Positions 43,759 through 53,405 of a DNA stretch of 64,000 nt are shown one piece after another; position 1 is the stretch's first letter; each line of letters starts with the position of its first letter. Below the pieces are notes generated by a model. That model saw only the letters and a program-made list of their open reading frames with translations. It was not told the origin of the DNA and did not search any database. The DNA is from Taibaiella chishuiensis (GTDB lineage Bacteria; Bacteroidota; Bacteroidia; Chitinophagales; Chitinophagaceae). The stretch spans positions 806,001 through 870,000 of the forward strand of contig NZ_PYGD01000001.1 in the NCBI RefSeq assembly GCF_003014535.1, in the 5' to 3' direction. Both the position numbers and the translations under genes were made by a program.

Positions 43759-44775
43759 ATGTTACAGGTACAACCACACTACGCATTGGCGGGGCTTAAT
43801 ACATTCGGAATGCAGGTTTATGCAGCCCGTTATGCCACCTTCGACCGGGAAGAAGAACTTGCCGGCCTGCAGCAGGAACCGGCCGCAGCAGCGGGCATCC
43901 TGGTACTGGGTGGCGGCAGCAATATGCTCTTTACCGGCGATGTGCCGCAACTGGTTGTACACAACAGGATCAAAGGCATCGTTAAACTGCGGGAAGACGG
44001 GCAGCACGTATGGCTGCAGGTCGGCGCCGGCGAAATATGGCACGAACTGGTGTTGTATGCCGTAGCAGCCGGTTATGCCGGTATCGAAAACCTGTCGCTG
44101 ATACCCGGTACGGTAGGCGCTGCACCGATACAGAATATAGGGGCCTATGGCGTGGAAGCCAAAGACGTGATCGAAGCAGTACGGTACTACGATATCGCAT
44201 CCGGCGCCTTTACCGTTTTGGGCAACGAAGATTGTCGTTTTGCTTACCGCGACAGCATTTTTAAACGCGAGCTGAAAAATAAGGTGATCATTACCGCGGT
44301 CACTTTCAGGCTTAATAAAATACCCGTATTCAATACCAGTTACGGTAATATACAACAGGAGCTGGATGCCATGGGCGTTACCGAACTGTCCATCCGGGCT
44401 ATATCTGATGCGGTTATCCGTATCCGCAGCTCCAAATTGCCCGACCCGCGCGAGATCGGCAATGCCGGCAGTTTTTTTAAAAACCCGGAGGTCGACACTG
44501 ATCTGTACCTGGCCTTGAAAGCGCAATACCCCACCATACCCGGTTATGCCCTACCCGGGCATATTACCAAAATACCCGCAGGCTGGCTCATCGAGCAATG
44601 CGGCTGGAAGGGCTACCGTAAGGACAACTACGGCGTACACAAATTGCAGGCCCTGGTACTCGTTAATTATGGCGGAGCCAGCGGGCAGGACATTGCCGAC
44701 CTTTCCCTAACCATTATGAACTCCGTAGCAGAGCGGTTTGGTATACAGCTCGAAAGAGAAGTGCAAATCATTTAA
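43759..44775 (+). CDS. murB: UDP-N-acetylmuramate dehydrogenase
   Basis: A 338-residue FAD enzyme of peptidoglycan synthesis that reduces UDP-GlcNAc-enolpyruvate to UDP-MurNAc. It has the FAD loop VLGGGSNMLFTGD, the segment ENLSLIPGTVGAAPIQNIGA, the substrate strand CRFAYRDSIFKREL, the catalytic Ser in GNAGSFFKNPEV and the terminal catalytic Glu in QLEREVQ. The second subdomain follows the E. coli-like long type I form (YGNIQQELDAMG). It has no cell-wall gene neighbours. A small dyad overlaps its stop (44774-44795). Confidence 0.95.
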   Translation: MLQVQPHYALAGLNTFGMQVYAARYATFDREEELAGLQQEPAAAAGILVLGGGSNMLFTGDVPQLVVHNRIKGIVKLREDGQHVWLQVGAGEIWHELVLYAVAAGYAGIENLSLIPGTVGAAPIQNIGAYGVEAKDVIEAVRYYDIASGAFTVLGNEDCRFAYRDSIFKRELKNKVIITAVTFRLNKIPVFNTSYGNIQQELDAMGVTELSIRAISDAVIRIRSSKLPDPREIGNAGSFFKNPEVDTDLYLALKAQYPTIPGYALPGHITKIPAGWLIEQCGWKGYRKDNYGVHKLQALVLVNYGGASGQDIADLSLTIMNSVAERFGIQLEREVQII

Positions 44776-44795
44776 TATTGATCTAAGTCAATATT
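44774..44795 (+). terminator. Dyad overlapping the murB stop
   Basis: AATATTGA (44774-44781) and TCAATATT (44788-44795) pair around a 6-base loop. It has no T run, so it is a weak terminator candidate. The rest of the 187-bp gap before the TonB receptor shows no other feature. Confidence 0.35.
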
Positions 44796-44962
44796 GGCGC
44801 GGTTATTGCTGGGGATAATCCCGGTGAATTATCGGTAAACGCGATAATATCCGGCTGCTTTTGCCGTTTTGGTAACACCCGGTATAAAATATTTAAACAC
44901 ATAGGGGTAAGCATATCATGCGGTGTCTTAATCCTACAACCCCAAAATATTAATCGAAACCA

Positions 44963-47293
44963 ATGCAATACACAAAACAATGCTTCATGGCCTTCCTGTT
45001 TTCTGTCGCGGTTGTACCCGCAATGGCGCAGAAAGTTACAGTAGGCGGCACACTCAAATCCAAAGCGAATGGCGAAACCCTTATCGGCGCCACCGTCAAA
45101 GTGGAGTCTGTTGCGGGAACATTAACGAACGAATACGGCTTCTACTCGCTTTCCCTGCCTGCAGGCAAGCATAAGATAGAAATGTCTTCGGTAGGTATGC
45201 AGACCCAGTATATCGAAGTAGACCTCTCTAAAGATACGACCATCAACCTGGCACTGAGCGACAACAGCCGCGACCTGCAGGAAGTAACCATTACCGAAAC
45301 CTCCAAAGGCCGCAGCCTGAGCAGCGCACAGACCAGTGTAGAAAGGCTTACCGCACAGGAGATCAAAAATATACCCGTGCTTTTTGGCGAAAAAGATATC
45401 CTGAAAGCCATACAGCTGCTGCCCGGTATCAAGGCTGCCGGCGATGGCAACAGCGGTATGTTTGTACGCGGCGGCGCTGCCGATCAGAACCTGATCCTGC
45501 TCGATGAAGCACCGGTGTACAACGCATCGCACCTGCTGGGGTTCTTCTCTACCTTTAACTCCGATGCCGTTAAAGACATTACCGTATACAAAGGCGGTAT
45601 GCCCGCCCAGTACGGCGGACGCCTGTCGTCGGTACTGGATATAAAAATGAACGATGGTAATAACCAGGACTTCGACGTGAGCGGCGGTATCGGCCTCATC
45701 TCGGCCAAACTCAATGTGGAAGGGCCGATCCAGAAGGATAAATCCTCCTTCCTGATCACCGGTCGCCGTACTTATGCCGACGTGTTCCTGAAGGCTACCG
45801 ACGATTATAAAAATAACTCCCTGTACTTCTACGATCTCAATGCCAAAGTAAATTATACATTAGGCGAAAAAGACCGTATTTATCTTTCGGGTTATTTCGG
45901 GAAGGACAAGCTGAAAGCCGCGTTCGGCGATGATGACGGCTTCGGTATCAACTGGGGTAATGCAACGGCTACCCTGCGCTGGAACCATATCTTCAACAAT
46001 AAGCTGTTCTCCAATACCTCGTTTATCTTCAGTAACTACAACTACAAGATCTCGATTAAATCGGGCGCTTACGATTTCAATATCTTCTCCCAGATCCAGG
46101 ATCTTAACCTGAAAGAAGAAATACAATGGTATATCAGCGATCGCAATAATCTGAAGATCGGTTTCAACAGTATTTACCACACCATCCGTCCCGGCGAGGT
46201 AACCTCGGGCGATGAAAACAGCATCGGCTCGCAGGCACTGCAGAAGCGCTACTCCTGGGAGAATGCCGTTTATGCAACCAATAACTGGAAGGCAGCCGAC
46301 AACCTGAATATCACCTATGGTGTACGCGTATCGGCCTTCAGCATCCTGGGCGGCGGCAACTTCTACGATGTGAATGCAGGCGGCGAAGTGGTCGACACCT
46401 TTAAGTACAACAGCGGCCAGTTTGTAAAAACCTATGTGAACCTTGAGCCAAGGCTTGCGGCGAGCTGGCAGTTTAACCCTACCTCTTCGGTAAAGGCTTC
46501 GTTTGTACGCAATACCCAGAACCTGCACCTGATCTCGAACTCCACCTCTTCCAGTCCTACCGACAAGTGGATCGCGAGCACCAACCTGATCAAACCCGAG
46601 ATCTCCGACCAGGTATCAGTAGGGTATTACAAAAACCTGGGTGGCAATAAATATGAGCTGACCGTGGAGGCTTATTATAAAACCATGCAGAACCAGATCG
46701 ACTACCGCGATGGCGCGAATGTGTTTTCATCCTCCAACGCGATCGAAACGGAACTGCTCTATGGTAAAGGCCGCTCCTATGGCCTGGAAGTATTGCTGAA
46801 AAAGAAAGTGGGCCGCCTGTCGGGCTGGATAAGCTATACGCTTTCCAAAACAGAACGCCAGATCGACGGTATCAATAATAACGAATGGTATAATGCACGC
46901 CAGGACCGGACGCACGATATCGCTATCGTAGCTACTTACCAGCTCAACAAGAAATGGACCTTAAGCGCCAACTGGGTGTACTATACCGGCGATGCCATTA
47001 CCTTCCCGGCCGGCAAGTACCAGGTAGACGGACAAACGGTTTACTACTATACCAAACGTAACGACTATCGTATGCCGGCTTACCACAGGCTCGACCTGGG
47101 CGCTACCTGCAAGCTGAAAGAAACCAAAAAATGGAGCCACGAGCTGGCCTTCAGCCTCTTCAATGCTTATGGCCGGGAGAATGCTTACACGATCTACTTC
47201 CGCGATGTGAAGAACGATCCGACCCGTACAGAAGCCGTGAAAGTGGCCCTGTTCAAATTCATCCCATCCATCTCTTATAACTTTAAATTCTAA
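44963..47293 (+). CDS. TonB-dependent outer-membrane receptor
   Basis: A 776-residue receptor with a signal peptide (cleaved near AMAQK) and an N-terminal carboxypeptidase-like regulatory domain (GGTLKSKANGETLIGATVKV, GTLTNEYGFYSLSLPAG). The plug follows (DILKAIQLLPGIKAAGDGNS, MFVRGGAADQNLILLDEAPV). A 22-strand-type barrel ends in the aromatic YNFKF that engages the BAM machinery. It has no STN domain, so it is not a FecR-signalling receptor. It is coupled with the next gene (41-bp gap). This receptor/DUF4249 pairing is common in Bacteroidota; the substrate is unknown. Confidence 0.92.
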   Translation: MQYTKQCFMAFLFSVAVVPAMAQKVTVGGTLKSKANGETLIGATVKVESVAGTLTNEYGFYSLSLPAGKHKIEMSSVGMQTQYIEVDLSKDTTINLALSDNSRDLQEVTITETSKGRSLSSAQTSVERLTAQEIKNIPVLFGEKDILKAIQLLPGIKAAGDGNSGMFVRGGAADQNLILLDEAPVYNASHLLGFFSTFNSDAVKDITVYKGGMPAQYGGRLSSVLDIKMNDGNNQDFDVSGGIGLISAKLNVEGPIQKDKSSFLITGRRTYADVFLKATDDYKNNSLYFYDLNAKVNYTLGEKDRIYLSGYFGKDKLKAAFGDDDGFGINWGNATATLRWNHIFNNKLFSNTSFIFSNYNYKISIKSGAYDFNIFSQIQDLNLKEEIQWYISDRNNLKIGFNSIYHTIRPGEVTSGDENSIGSQALQKRYSWENAVYATNNWKAADNLNITYGVRVSAFSILGGGNFYDVNAGGEVVDTFKYNSGQFVKTYVNLEPRLAASWQFNPTSSVKASFVRNTQNLHLISNSTSSSPTDKWIASTNLIKPEISDQVSVGYYKNLGGNKYELTVEAYYKTMQNQIDYRDGANVFSSSNAIETELLYGKGRSYGLEVLLKKKVGRLSGWISYTLSKTERQIDGINNNEWYNARQDRTHDIAIVATYQLNKKWTLSANWVYYTGDAITFPAGKYQVDGQTVYYYTKRNDYRMPAYHRLDLGATCKLKETKKWSHELAFSLFNAYGRENAYTIYFRDVKNDPTRTEAVKVALFKFIPSISYNFKF

Positions 47294-47334
47294 AGCGCAG
47301 CTTCCTGTAGCTTCATCTTAAAATATAAATTCCA

Positions 47335-48141
47335 ATGAGATATTTGCTTTCTATACTGGCGCTTGTTTCGATCGTATTCGCTTTCAGTTCCTGCGAAAAA
47401 GTGATCGACGTAAAGCTCGACCAGGCCGATAAAAAAATAGTGATCGATGCCGTACTTACCGACCAGGCGGGCGGTTGCCAGGTAAAGGTATCGCAGACTA
47501 AAAACTTTAATGACGACAACAGCTTTGCAGGTATCGGCGGGGCGGTGGTAACCATTGCAGATGCTTCCGGTAATACCACTACGCTTAATGAAACCTCGGC
47601 CGGTGTTTACGAGGCACCCGCCCTCAAAGGCCAGAACGGCGCCACGTACAGGCTGAAGGTAGTAACCGGCGGACAGACCTATAACGCTACTTCCTTAATG
47701 CCGCAAAAGGTAACCCTGGACAGTGTTTATACTACTAAAATGAAAATGTTCCAGGATGAAGAGATCTTTGCAAACGTGATCTTCCAGGACCCGGCCGGCG
47801 TGAAAAACTTTTACCGTTTTATCCAGTATGTGAATGGCAAAAGAAGCAAAGGCATTTTCGTAATGGACGACGACCTGAGCGATGGTAAACTGTTTAACTC
47901 TACCCTGTACTTCTTTTCCGACGACAATGATATAAAGCTGATCAACCCGGGCGATGTAATAACCGTGGAAATGCAGTGTATCGATGCGGCAACGTATAAA
48001 TACTGGTTCAGCATGGACCAGGGCGCTACCGGTACCAACCGCAGTGCTTCGCCCGCCAACCCCGTGTCCAATATCGACAATGGCGCGCTGGGTTACTTCT
48101 CGGCCCAGGTGGTACAACGCAAACAGGTAACTGCCCCTTAA
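47335..48141 (+). CDS. DUF4249 lipoprotein, partner of the TonB receptor
   Basis: A 268-residue lipoprotein with a signal peptide and lipobox FSSC (lipid Cys near residue 20). The opening EKVIDVKLDQADKKIVIDAV followed by LTDQAGGCQVKVSQTKNFND is typical of DUF4249 proteins. The family sits beside TonB receptors in the manner of SusD, but without its TPR fold, so help with ligand capture is inferred. The length is normal for the family. Confidence 0.88.
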   Translation: MRYLLSILALVSIVFAFSSCEKVIDVKLDQADKKIVIDAVLTDQAGGCQVKVSQTKNFNDDNSFAGIGGAVVTIADASGNTTTLNETSAGVYEAPALKGQNGATYRLKVVTGGQTYNATSLMPQKVTLDSVYTTKMKMFQDEEIFANVIFQDPAGVKNFYRFIQYVNGKRSKGIFVMDDDLSDGKLFNSTLYFFSDDNDIKLINPGDVITVEMQCIDAATYKYWFSMDQGATGTNRSASPANPVSNIDNGALGYFSAQVVQRKQVTAP

Positions 48142-48163
48142 ACGGGATGCAGGAAAGATAAAG

Positions 48164-48197
48164 TAAAGGCCGGCTGTAAGCATACAGCCGGCCTTTA
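48164..48197. terminator. Strong bidirectional terminator between DUF4249 and kynA
   Basis: Arms TAAAGGCCGGCTGTA (48164-48178) and TACAGCCGGCCTTTA (48183-48197) pair perfectly over 15 bases with a 4-base loop, between convergent genes. Confidence 0.85.
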
Positions 48198-48241
48198 TTA
48201 TGAGGTATCTATTCCGGGAACATGTTCCCTTACTTTTTTGA

Positions 48242-49294
48242 TTAAGGTCTTCTGAAACTCAGTTCGTTTTCCAGTTTAGCCGGCAATTGCGGCAGCTCAT
48301 GCCTGGGCAGGAGGAAAGAGGTGAGTTCGGCAATCTCTTTAAAAATGGCATGGCTGTCGGCGGCTGCTTTCAGGTAGCCCGCGCCGGTACTGCCGCCGGT
48401 GCCTACCCGTTTGCCGATGGTACGCTGTACCATATGGATATGGCGATGACGCCAGAGCGAAAGCAATTCGTCGATCTCCAGCAGGGTGCTCAGTAATTCG
48501 TAAGGCAATTGCAGCAGCGGGTAGTCGCGGTACAACATGATAAAGAAGGCGTTCCTGCTGGCCAGGCTGCTCAGCCTGCGCTCTTTGGGGTAGTCTTTTT
48601 CGTTCATGAAAATAGCGTCGAAGCTGACCAGGTTTTGCTGCTCCGCAGGCTGCAGGCCATCGGCATACTGCTTGCGGTAGGCAAGCCAGAAGGGGTGGTC
48701 CGTGGCTTGATGCTCTTCGTTAAGGTCCCAGTATACGGTATCCTTGCAGAAGGGCATACGTTCCAGCCATTTATTCAGCAATACGATCAGCGACTCTTCG
48801 GCCTCTGCTTTTTTTACACGGTCTATATCGCCCTGGTTCAGCTGCGACAGGTAATACTCCTGGCCGAAGCGATGCTCGTAATTGAGGCCCAGTGCGGCTT
48901 CGATCATTTTAAATTGTATACTCTGGAAACCCGAGGCCGGGCGCAACAGGTCGCGGAAGTCGAGGAAGTCCAATGGCGTCATGGTCTCGATCACGCTGAT
49001 CTGGTCTACCAGTATCGTGAGGATCGAGCAGATACGTTTGAGGCGGTGTACCGAGTTATAGATATCCGGCGAATTGTCGGGTACATTATCCTGGCGGAAT
49101 ACATTACGTACGATATCGAGTTCGTGCAGTACCTGTTTGAACCAGAGCTCATAGGTCTGGTGAATGATCACAAACAGCATCTCATCATCCGCGCGGATGC
49201 CTTCTTTAGCACTTTCGGGCTGCTGGGCATTCAGGATCTTTTCCAGCTGCAGGTATTCGCTGTAATAAACCGGGGGCCTTTGCTTTTTTTCCAT
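48242..49294 (-). CDS. kynA: Tryptophan 2,3-dioxygenase
   Basis: A 350-residue heme enzyme that opens the tryptophan ring to N-formylkynurenine, the first step of the kynurenine pathway. It has the family motif FVIIHQTYELWFKQVLHELD (distal heme-site His), the segment LLRPASGFQSIQFKMIE, and the C-terminal proximal region LWRHRHIHMVQRTIGKRVGT with GGSTGAGYL. No other kyn gene is in the window. It is last of a leftward group after gldG (50-bp gap), so co-transcription with a gliding gene is incidental or regulatory. Confidence 0.95.
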   Translation of the reverse strand: MEKKQRPPVYYSEYLQLEKILNAQQPESAKEGIRADDEMLFVIIHQTYELWFKQVLHELDIVRNVFRQDNVPDNSPDIYNSVHRLKRICSILTILVDQISVIETMTPLDFLDFRDLLRPASGFQSIQFKMIEAALGLNYEHRFGQEYYLSQLNQGDIDRVKKAEAEESLIVLLNKWLERMPFCKDTVYWDLNEEHQATDHPFWLAYRKQYADGLQPAEQQNLVSFDAIFMNEKDYPKERRLSSLASRNAFFIMLYRDYPLLQLPYELLSTLLEIDELLSLWRHRHIHMVQRTIGKRVGTGGSTGAGYLKAAADSHAIFKEIAELTSFLLPRHELPQLPAKLENELSFRRP

Positions 49295-49344
49295 TTCGTA
49301 TACTATTTTGATTCCGGGTGTACCGGCCTGTTTATTGTTTATGA

Positions 49345-51066
49345 TCAGGCGTATTTCTTTTTCCTGATAAAGAAGAACACGGCGCCCAGTACCAGGATCA
49401 GGGCTATGGGTATACCGATGTTTACAAACTGCCAGGTGCTGCGTTCCTGTTCTACCCGCTTCGGATCGAGGATCCGGTTGTCGATGTTCCGGGTACGGGC
49501 TTCCAGCAGGTTATCAGGATCGGTCAGGTATTCTATGCTGTTTAACAGAAAACTTTTGTTGTCGAACTTATAGTCGCTGTAGCGGTAAATACCCAGTTCC
49601 AGCGGACCTTCCTTAGCCGATACCTCGTTGACCATAAGATCGCCGTCGCCTGCGATAATTATTTTGCCCGGGCTTTTTACCCTGGGCACTACCTGCAGGT
49701 GCAGGGAGTCGGCAAAGCGCTGCACGCTTTGGGGTACATGCCCGGCATAAAATGAGCGGAATGGCCCTTCCAGCAATACGGCTGCCGGCACATTCCTTTT
49801 GGTAAAGGTAGCGGGGCGTACATCTTCTATAGCGCTTTCGAGGATAACGGGCAGGGGCGCCGCTTCGATTTTACTATACCTGGAAGAGGCCAGCAGTATG
49901 GTTTTCCGGATAGCGGCATCGTTGGTATTGGTATCGATACTGCTTACGAAACGCGACAGGATGCCGCCCATGTTTTTAACGATGGGGTGCTCGCTGCCGG
50001 CCTTCAACACGGGGAAGTAAACCCAGGGCCTGATCTCGGGTGCGCCCTGGCTGCCTGGTGCTGCCAGCGGGATACCGGCAAAGTCTACCGCATCTTCGAT
50101 CAGGTTGGGATTAACCCGCACGCCATAGTGGAATAAAAGATCATTGAGTTGCAGCTCTACCGGCATGGCATTAAAGCGCGGCGCGCTGCGGAAGCTGTCC
50201 AGCGATCCGCTCACCGCATTGATATTCATATAGAGGCTGCCGCCGTTCATAACATACTGGTCGAGCTTAAACTTATCTTCATCGGTAAAGGCTTTCATCG
50301 GCCTGTTGATGATCACGGTTTTGTAGCGGACAGGTATAACGGGCGCCTGTTGCAGGTTGTACGTATCGATATTATAATAACGCCCCAGGGTATTAAAGGC
50401 GCTCCAGATGCTGTAGCCGAATTCTTCTTCATTGCCGGTAAGGTAGGCTACCGCCGGCTTTTCCTTTTTCGAGATCTGGTGTATGGCGTTAGCCAGGTTG
50501 TACTCCAGCAGGATCACCGATTTGTTGAGCAGGGTACGGGATACATTCTGGGTATTGGTTTCCTGCAGGAATACAGGATAAGCGGTGGCTTTTCCGGTGG
50601 CATCGATCGTAGTCACCAGGGCCCAGGGAAAGATCATCTTCTGCGTAGTGCCTTTTTTGCCGGCATTGATGGTTACCGGTATGCCGGTCATCCGGAACTG
50701 GGCCAGGGTGGCCAGCGCCGAGGTGTCTTTTCCCAGCGGATCGGTAAAATGGTAATCGACTTTATTGTTGCTGATGTCGCGGAAGTTGCGCAACAGGTCT
50801 TCGGTGCTCTGGGCCAGGCTCTGGAAGGCAGCCGGCAATTCATCGCCGGTAAGGAATACCTGGACCTCTACCCGGTTGTCCAGGTGTTGTAACATATTCC
50901 GGGTAGCCGGGGTAATGGTATAACGACGGTCCTGGGTAAGATCGATCTGGCCGTAAAAATAATAGGCGGCGATATTTACGAGCAGTAATACCGCGATAAT
51001 AGCCAATAGCCTTTGCCCTGTTTTATTTTTTTTCTTTGCAGACGGTTGTTGTGCTGTTGCAGACAT
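49345..51066 (-). CDS. gldG: Gliding-associated ABC transporter substrate component GldG
   Basis: A 573-residue protein with a cytoplasmic Lys-rich N-terminus, a transmembrane helix at about residues 20-40 (LLAIIAVLLLVNIAAYYFYG), a large periplasmic domain and a C-terminal helix (about 548-567, NIGIPIALILVLGAVFFFI) before RKKKYA. The opening IDLTQDRRYTITPATRNMLQ, then VEVQVFLTGDELPAAFQSLA, is diagnostic of GldG. Flavobacterium GldG works with GldA and GldF; neither is next to it here. A HAD hydrolase gene lies 79 bp upstream. Confidence 0.9.
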   Translation of the reverse strand: MSATAQQPSAKKKNKTGQRLLAIIAVLLLVNIAAYYFYGQIDLTQDRRYTITPATRNMLQHLDNRVEVQVFLTGDELPAAFQSLAQSTEDLLRNFRDISNNKVDYHFTDPLGKDTSALATLAQFRMTGIPVTINAGKKGTTQKMIFPWALVTTIDATGKATAYPVFLQETNTQNVSRTLLNKSVILLEYNLANAIHQISKKEKPAVAYLTGNEEEFGYSIWSAFNTLGRYYNIDTYNLQQAPVIPVRYKTVIINRPMKAFTDEDKFKLDQYVMNGGSLYMNINAVSGSLDSFRSAPRFNAMPVELQLNDLLFHYGVRVNPNLIEDAVDFAGIPLAAPGSQGAPEIRPWVYFPVLKAGSEHPIVKNMGGILSRFVSSIDTNTNDAAIRKTILLASSRYSKIEAAPLPVILESAIEDVRPATFTKRNVPAAVLLEGPFRSFYAGHVPQSVQRFADSLHLQVVPRVKSPGKIIIAGDGDLMVNEVSAKEGPLELGIYRYSDYKFDNKSFLLNSIEYLTDPDNLLEARTRNIDNRILDPKRVEQERSTWQFVNIGIPIALILVLGAVFFFIRKKKYA

Positions 51067-51145
51067 TATTCTATTTCAAATGATGGCAAAAATAGGCTTT
51101 GGGATGGGGAAATGCTAATTTTAATTTAAAGCGCCGGATGCGTTC

Positions 51146-51766
51146 TTAGACCGTTTCAGCCCCGATATGATCGATGCGTATGGCTTGCATACCGGCGGCA
51201 ATAGCCGATTGTACACCAGGCACGCCGTCTTCGAATACCATGCATTTCGCGGGGTCTGCACCCAGGTCCTGTGCTGCTTTCAGGAAGGGATCCGGGAAGG
51301 GTTTGCCCTGCGGCGTTTCACCTGCACAGACAATCGTATCGACCAGGGGCATAATGCCCAGTACGTTCAGGGTGCGCTCTACCGTATGCCGCCTGCCGCC
51401 CGATACCACGCCGATCTTTACTTTGCCGGCATGTTGTTTCAAGTGTTCCACCACGAAGCCGACGGGTTGCGTATGTTCGATATATTTTTCGAAAAAGATC
51501 TGGCCTTTGCGTTGCGTAAAGGCAACCTCATCGATAGCTACCTGGTAGCGGCGGCTCATTTCCGCAACTACGGCTACGGTAGGCCAGCCGGCCAGTTCGT
51601 CGATCAGGGCAGGGTCCAGGGTAAAGCCGAATTCGCCGGCTGTGGTTACATAACTGTCTTTATGGGCCTGCATATTGTCGGCCAGTGTGCCATCGCAATC
51701 GTATAGAAAGGCCTGGTAATCTCCCTGGGTTTTCGCAGTAAGCAGGTCCAGTAATAAGGTATCCAT
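51146..51766 (-). CDS. HAD-family phosphatase (beta-phosphoglucomutase-like)
   Basis: A 206-residue HAD hydrolase. Motif I is LYDCDGTLAD (nucleophile Asp23, acid Asp25). The cap is an alpha-helical bundle. Motif II is GVVSGGRRHTVERTL, motif III GKPFPDPFLKAAQDLG and motif IV VFEDGVPGVQSAIAAG. This is subfamily IA, whose substrates are usually sugar phosphates; the exact one is not predictable. It starts 2 bp after the trhO stop, so the two are almost certainly one transcript. Confidence 0.88.
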   Translation of the reverse strand: MDTLLLDLLTAKTQGDYQAFLYDCDGTLADNMQAHKDSYVTTAGEFGFTLDPALIDELAGWPTVAVVAEMSRRYQVAIDEVAFTQRKGQIFFEKYIEHTQPVGFVVEHLKQHAGKVKIGVVSGGRRHTVERTLNVLGIMPLVDTIVCAGETPQGKPFPDPFLKAAQDLGADPAKCMVFEDGVPGVQSAIAAGMQAIRIDHIGAETV

Positions 51767-51768
51767 AA

Positions 51769-52866
51769 TTATTTATTTTGTGGATCGCCGGGCCGGGGGT
51801 TGTTCCCGGCCAAGCGTTCTTCTTTCCAGGCATCCCGGTGTTTGCGCAGCGGGTGGTCTTTGGATTTATTAAAAATTTTGATGCCGTTTTCCCTGCCGGC
51901 CCTTAAGGCGCGTTGTTCCTCTTCGGGCAGGTGATGTTCGGTGGTGCAGGCCTCGCTGCAACAGCCATCGTATTGCTGTGCGCAATCGGGGCATTGGATA
52001 AACAGGAGGTGGCAGCCGTCGTTTTTGCAATTGGTATGCACATCGCAGGGTTTGCCGCATTGGTGGCACTGGGCTATGATATCTTCCGTAATGCGTTCGC
52101 CGAGCCTTTCGTCGAACACAAAGTTTTTGCCGATAAATTTGAGGGGCAGGTTTTGTTCGCGGGCTTTACGGGCATATTCGATAATGCCGCCTTCGACATG
52201 GAATACATTTTTGAACCCGTTATGCAGCATGTAGGCGCTGGCCTTTTCGCAGCGGATACCTCCGGTGCAGTACATCACGATGTTCTTGTCCTTATCTTCC
52301 TTGAGCATGTCCAGCGCCATAGGCAACTGTTCGCGAAAGGTATCGGAGGGTACCTCCACCGCATTTTCAAAATGACCTACTTCGTATTCGTAATGGTTAC
52401 GCATATCCACAAACACGGTACCGGGGTCGCCGATCATGGCATTAACCTCGTCGGCCTTAAGATAGCGCCCCACGCGCGAAGGGTCGAAATCCGGATCTTC
52501 GATCCCGTCGGCCACGATCTGTTTACGCACCTTCATACGCAATACCCAAAACGATTTACCATCATCTTCCACCGCGATGTTTAAGCGGATACCGTTCAGC
52601 TCGGGCGCGGCAGCAAAGAGCGTGTCGCGGAATGCATCGTAATTGCTTTCCGGTATGCTGACCTGGGCGTTAATGCCTTCCTGGGCTATATAGATACGGC
52701 CAAATACTTTAAGGGCTTCGAACTGGCGGTAGAGGTTATCGCGGAATGCCTGCGGATCTGCGATCCGGAAGTATTTGTAAAAGGAAACTGTAGTACGCTT
52801 TTCCGTTTCGGCAAGCATACGGGCTTTCAGTTCCTCGTTGGAGATGCGGTTGTGTAACACTGGCAT
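51769..52866 (-). CDS. trhO: Rhodanese-like tRNA uridine(34) hydroxylase
   Basis: A 365-residue protein from the ATG at 52866 ([13 protein letters not shown]); the frame extends upstream, but that part is not like the family. It has an N-terminal ferredoxin-like domain with [18 protein letters not shown], a rhodanese domain with [20 protein letters not shown], and the active Cys in [20 protein letters not shown]-terminal Cys-rich region ([30 protein letters not shown]) is the rhodanese C-terminal domain seen in this family. TrhO proteins hydroxylate U34 of tRNAs on the way to 5-carboxymethoxyuridine-type modifications. It heads the leftward group with the HAD gene. Confidence 0.9.
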   Translation of the reverse strand: MPVLHNRISNEELKARMLAETEKRTTVSFYKYFRIADPQAFRDNLYRQFEALKVFGRIYIAQEGINAQVSIPESNYDAFRDTLFAAAPELNGIRLNIAVEDDGKSFWVLRMKVRKQIVADGIEDPDFDPSRVGRYLKADEVNAMIGDPGTVFVDMRNHYEYEVGHFENAVEVPSDTFREQLPMALDMLKEDKDKNIVMYCTGGIRCEKASAYMLHNGFKNVFHVEGGIIEYARKAREQNLPLKFIGKNFVFDERLGERITEDIIAQCHQCGKPCDVHTNCKNDGCHLLFIQCPDCAQQYDGCCSEACTTEHHLPEEEQRALRAGRENGIKIFNKSKDHPLRKHRDAWKEERLAGNNPRPGDPQNK

Positions 52867-53405
52867 GGTGTACCTTCCTGTCTTTTGGAGGTTAAAAATG
52901 AGCCGCAAAGTTACGGTTTTATCCTGATGTACAGTGCCTGGAGGCGATAAGCAGGTGTTGGCGGGGCATTACGGTATAGAAGGGCAGGGGCAGGGAACAA
53001 ATTATACCTTCTTTTTCCCGGCGAAAGCGAGGTATTTAAATGTGAATTAAAGATAAATAATGTAAAATAGCTATAATTAATTACAATAAAGTACGACTAC
53101 GATAACTATTTAAAATCCCCTGTTTTTGATCCGGAAAATATAAGCCGAACAGATGTTATTTTTCCGGGTATTAAATTAATGTGAATTTACATTATTTGTT
53201 TTTATTTTGTAATGAATAACATAGTTGCACTATTTTGCATTTTAATACGAAAATTAATAATTTATTTATATTGACTTGTGTTGATGAAAAATTATATGAT
53301 ATTTTGATTTTTGTTTTCGTGCTTAAAACCTTGCGCTTTTCGCCCCCGGTAAACCTGTCATAATATATGACTATCATTGTGGCTTATCTTAAAAAAGAAC
53401 AAAAC
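52867..53405. other. A/T-rich intergenic region
   Basis: These 539 bp between divergent genes hold no credible gene. They are markedly A/T-rich compared with neighbours, above all 53030-53330, with several TATTTTG-like elements but none clearly in the TTG-N19/21-TAnnTTTG arrangement. They should contain the promoter of the T9SS gene starting at 53406. Confidence 0.5.
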
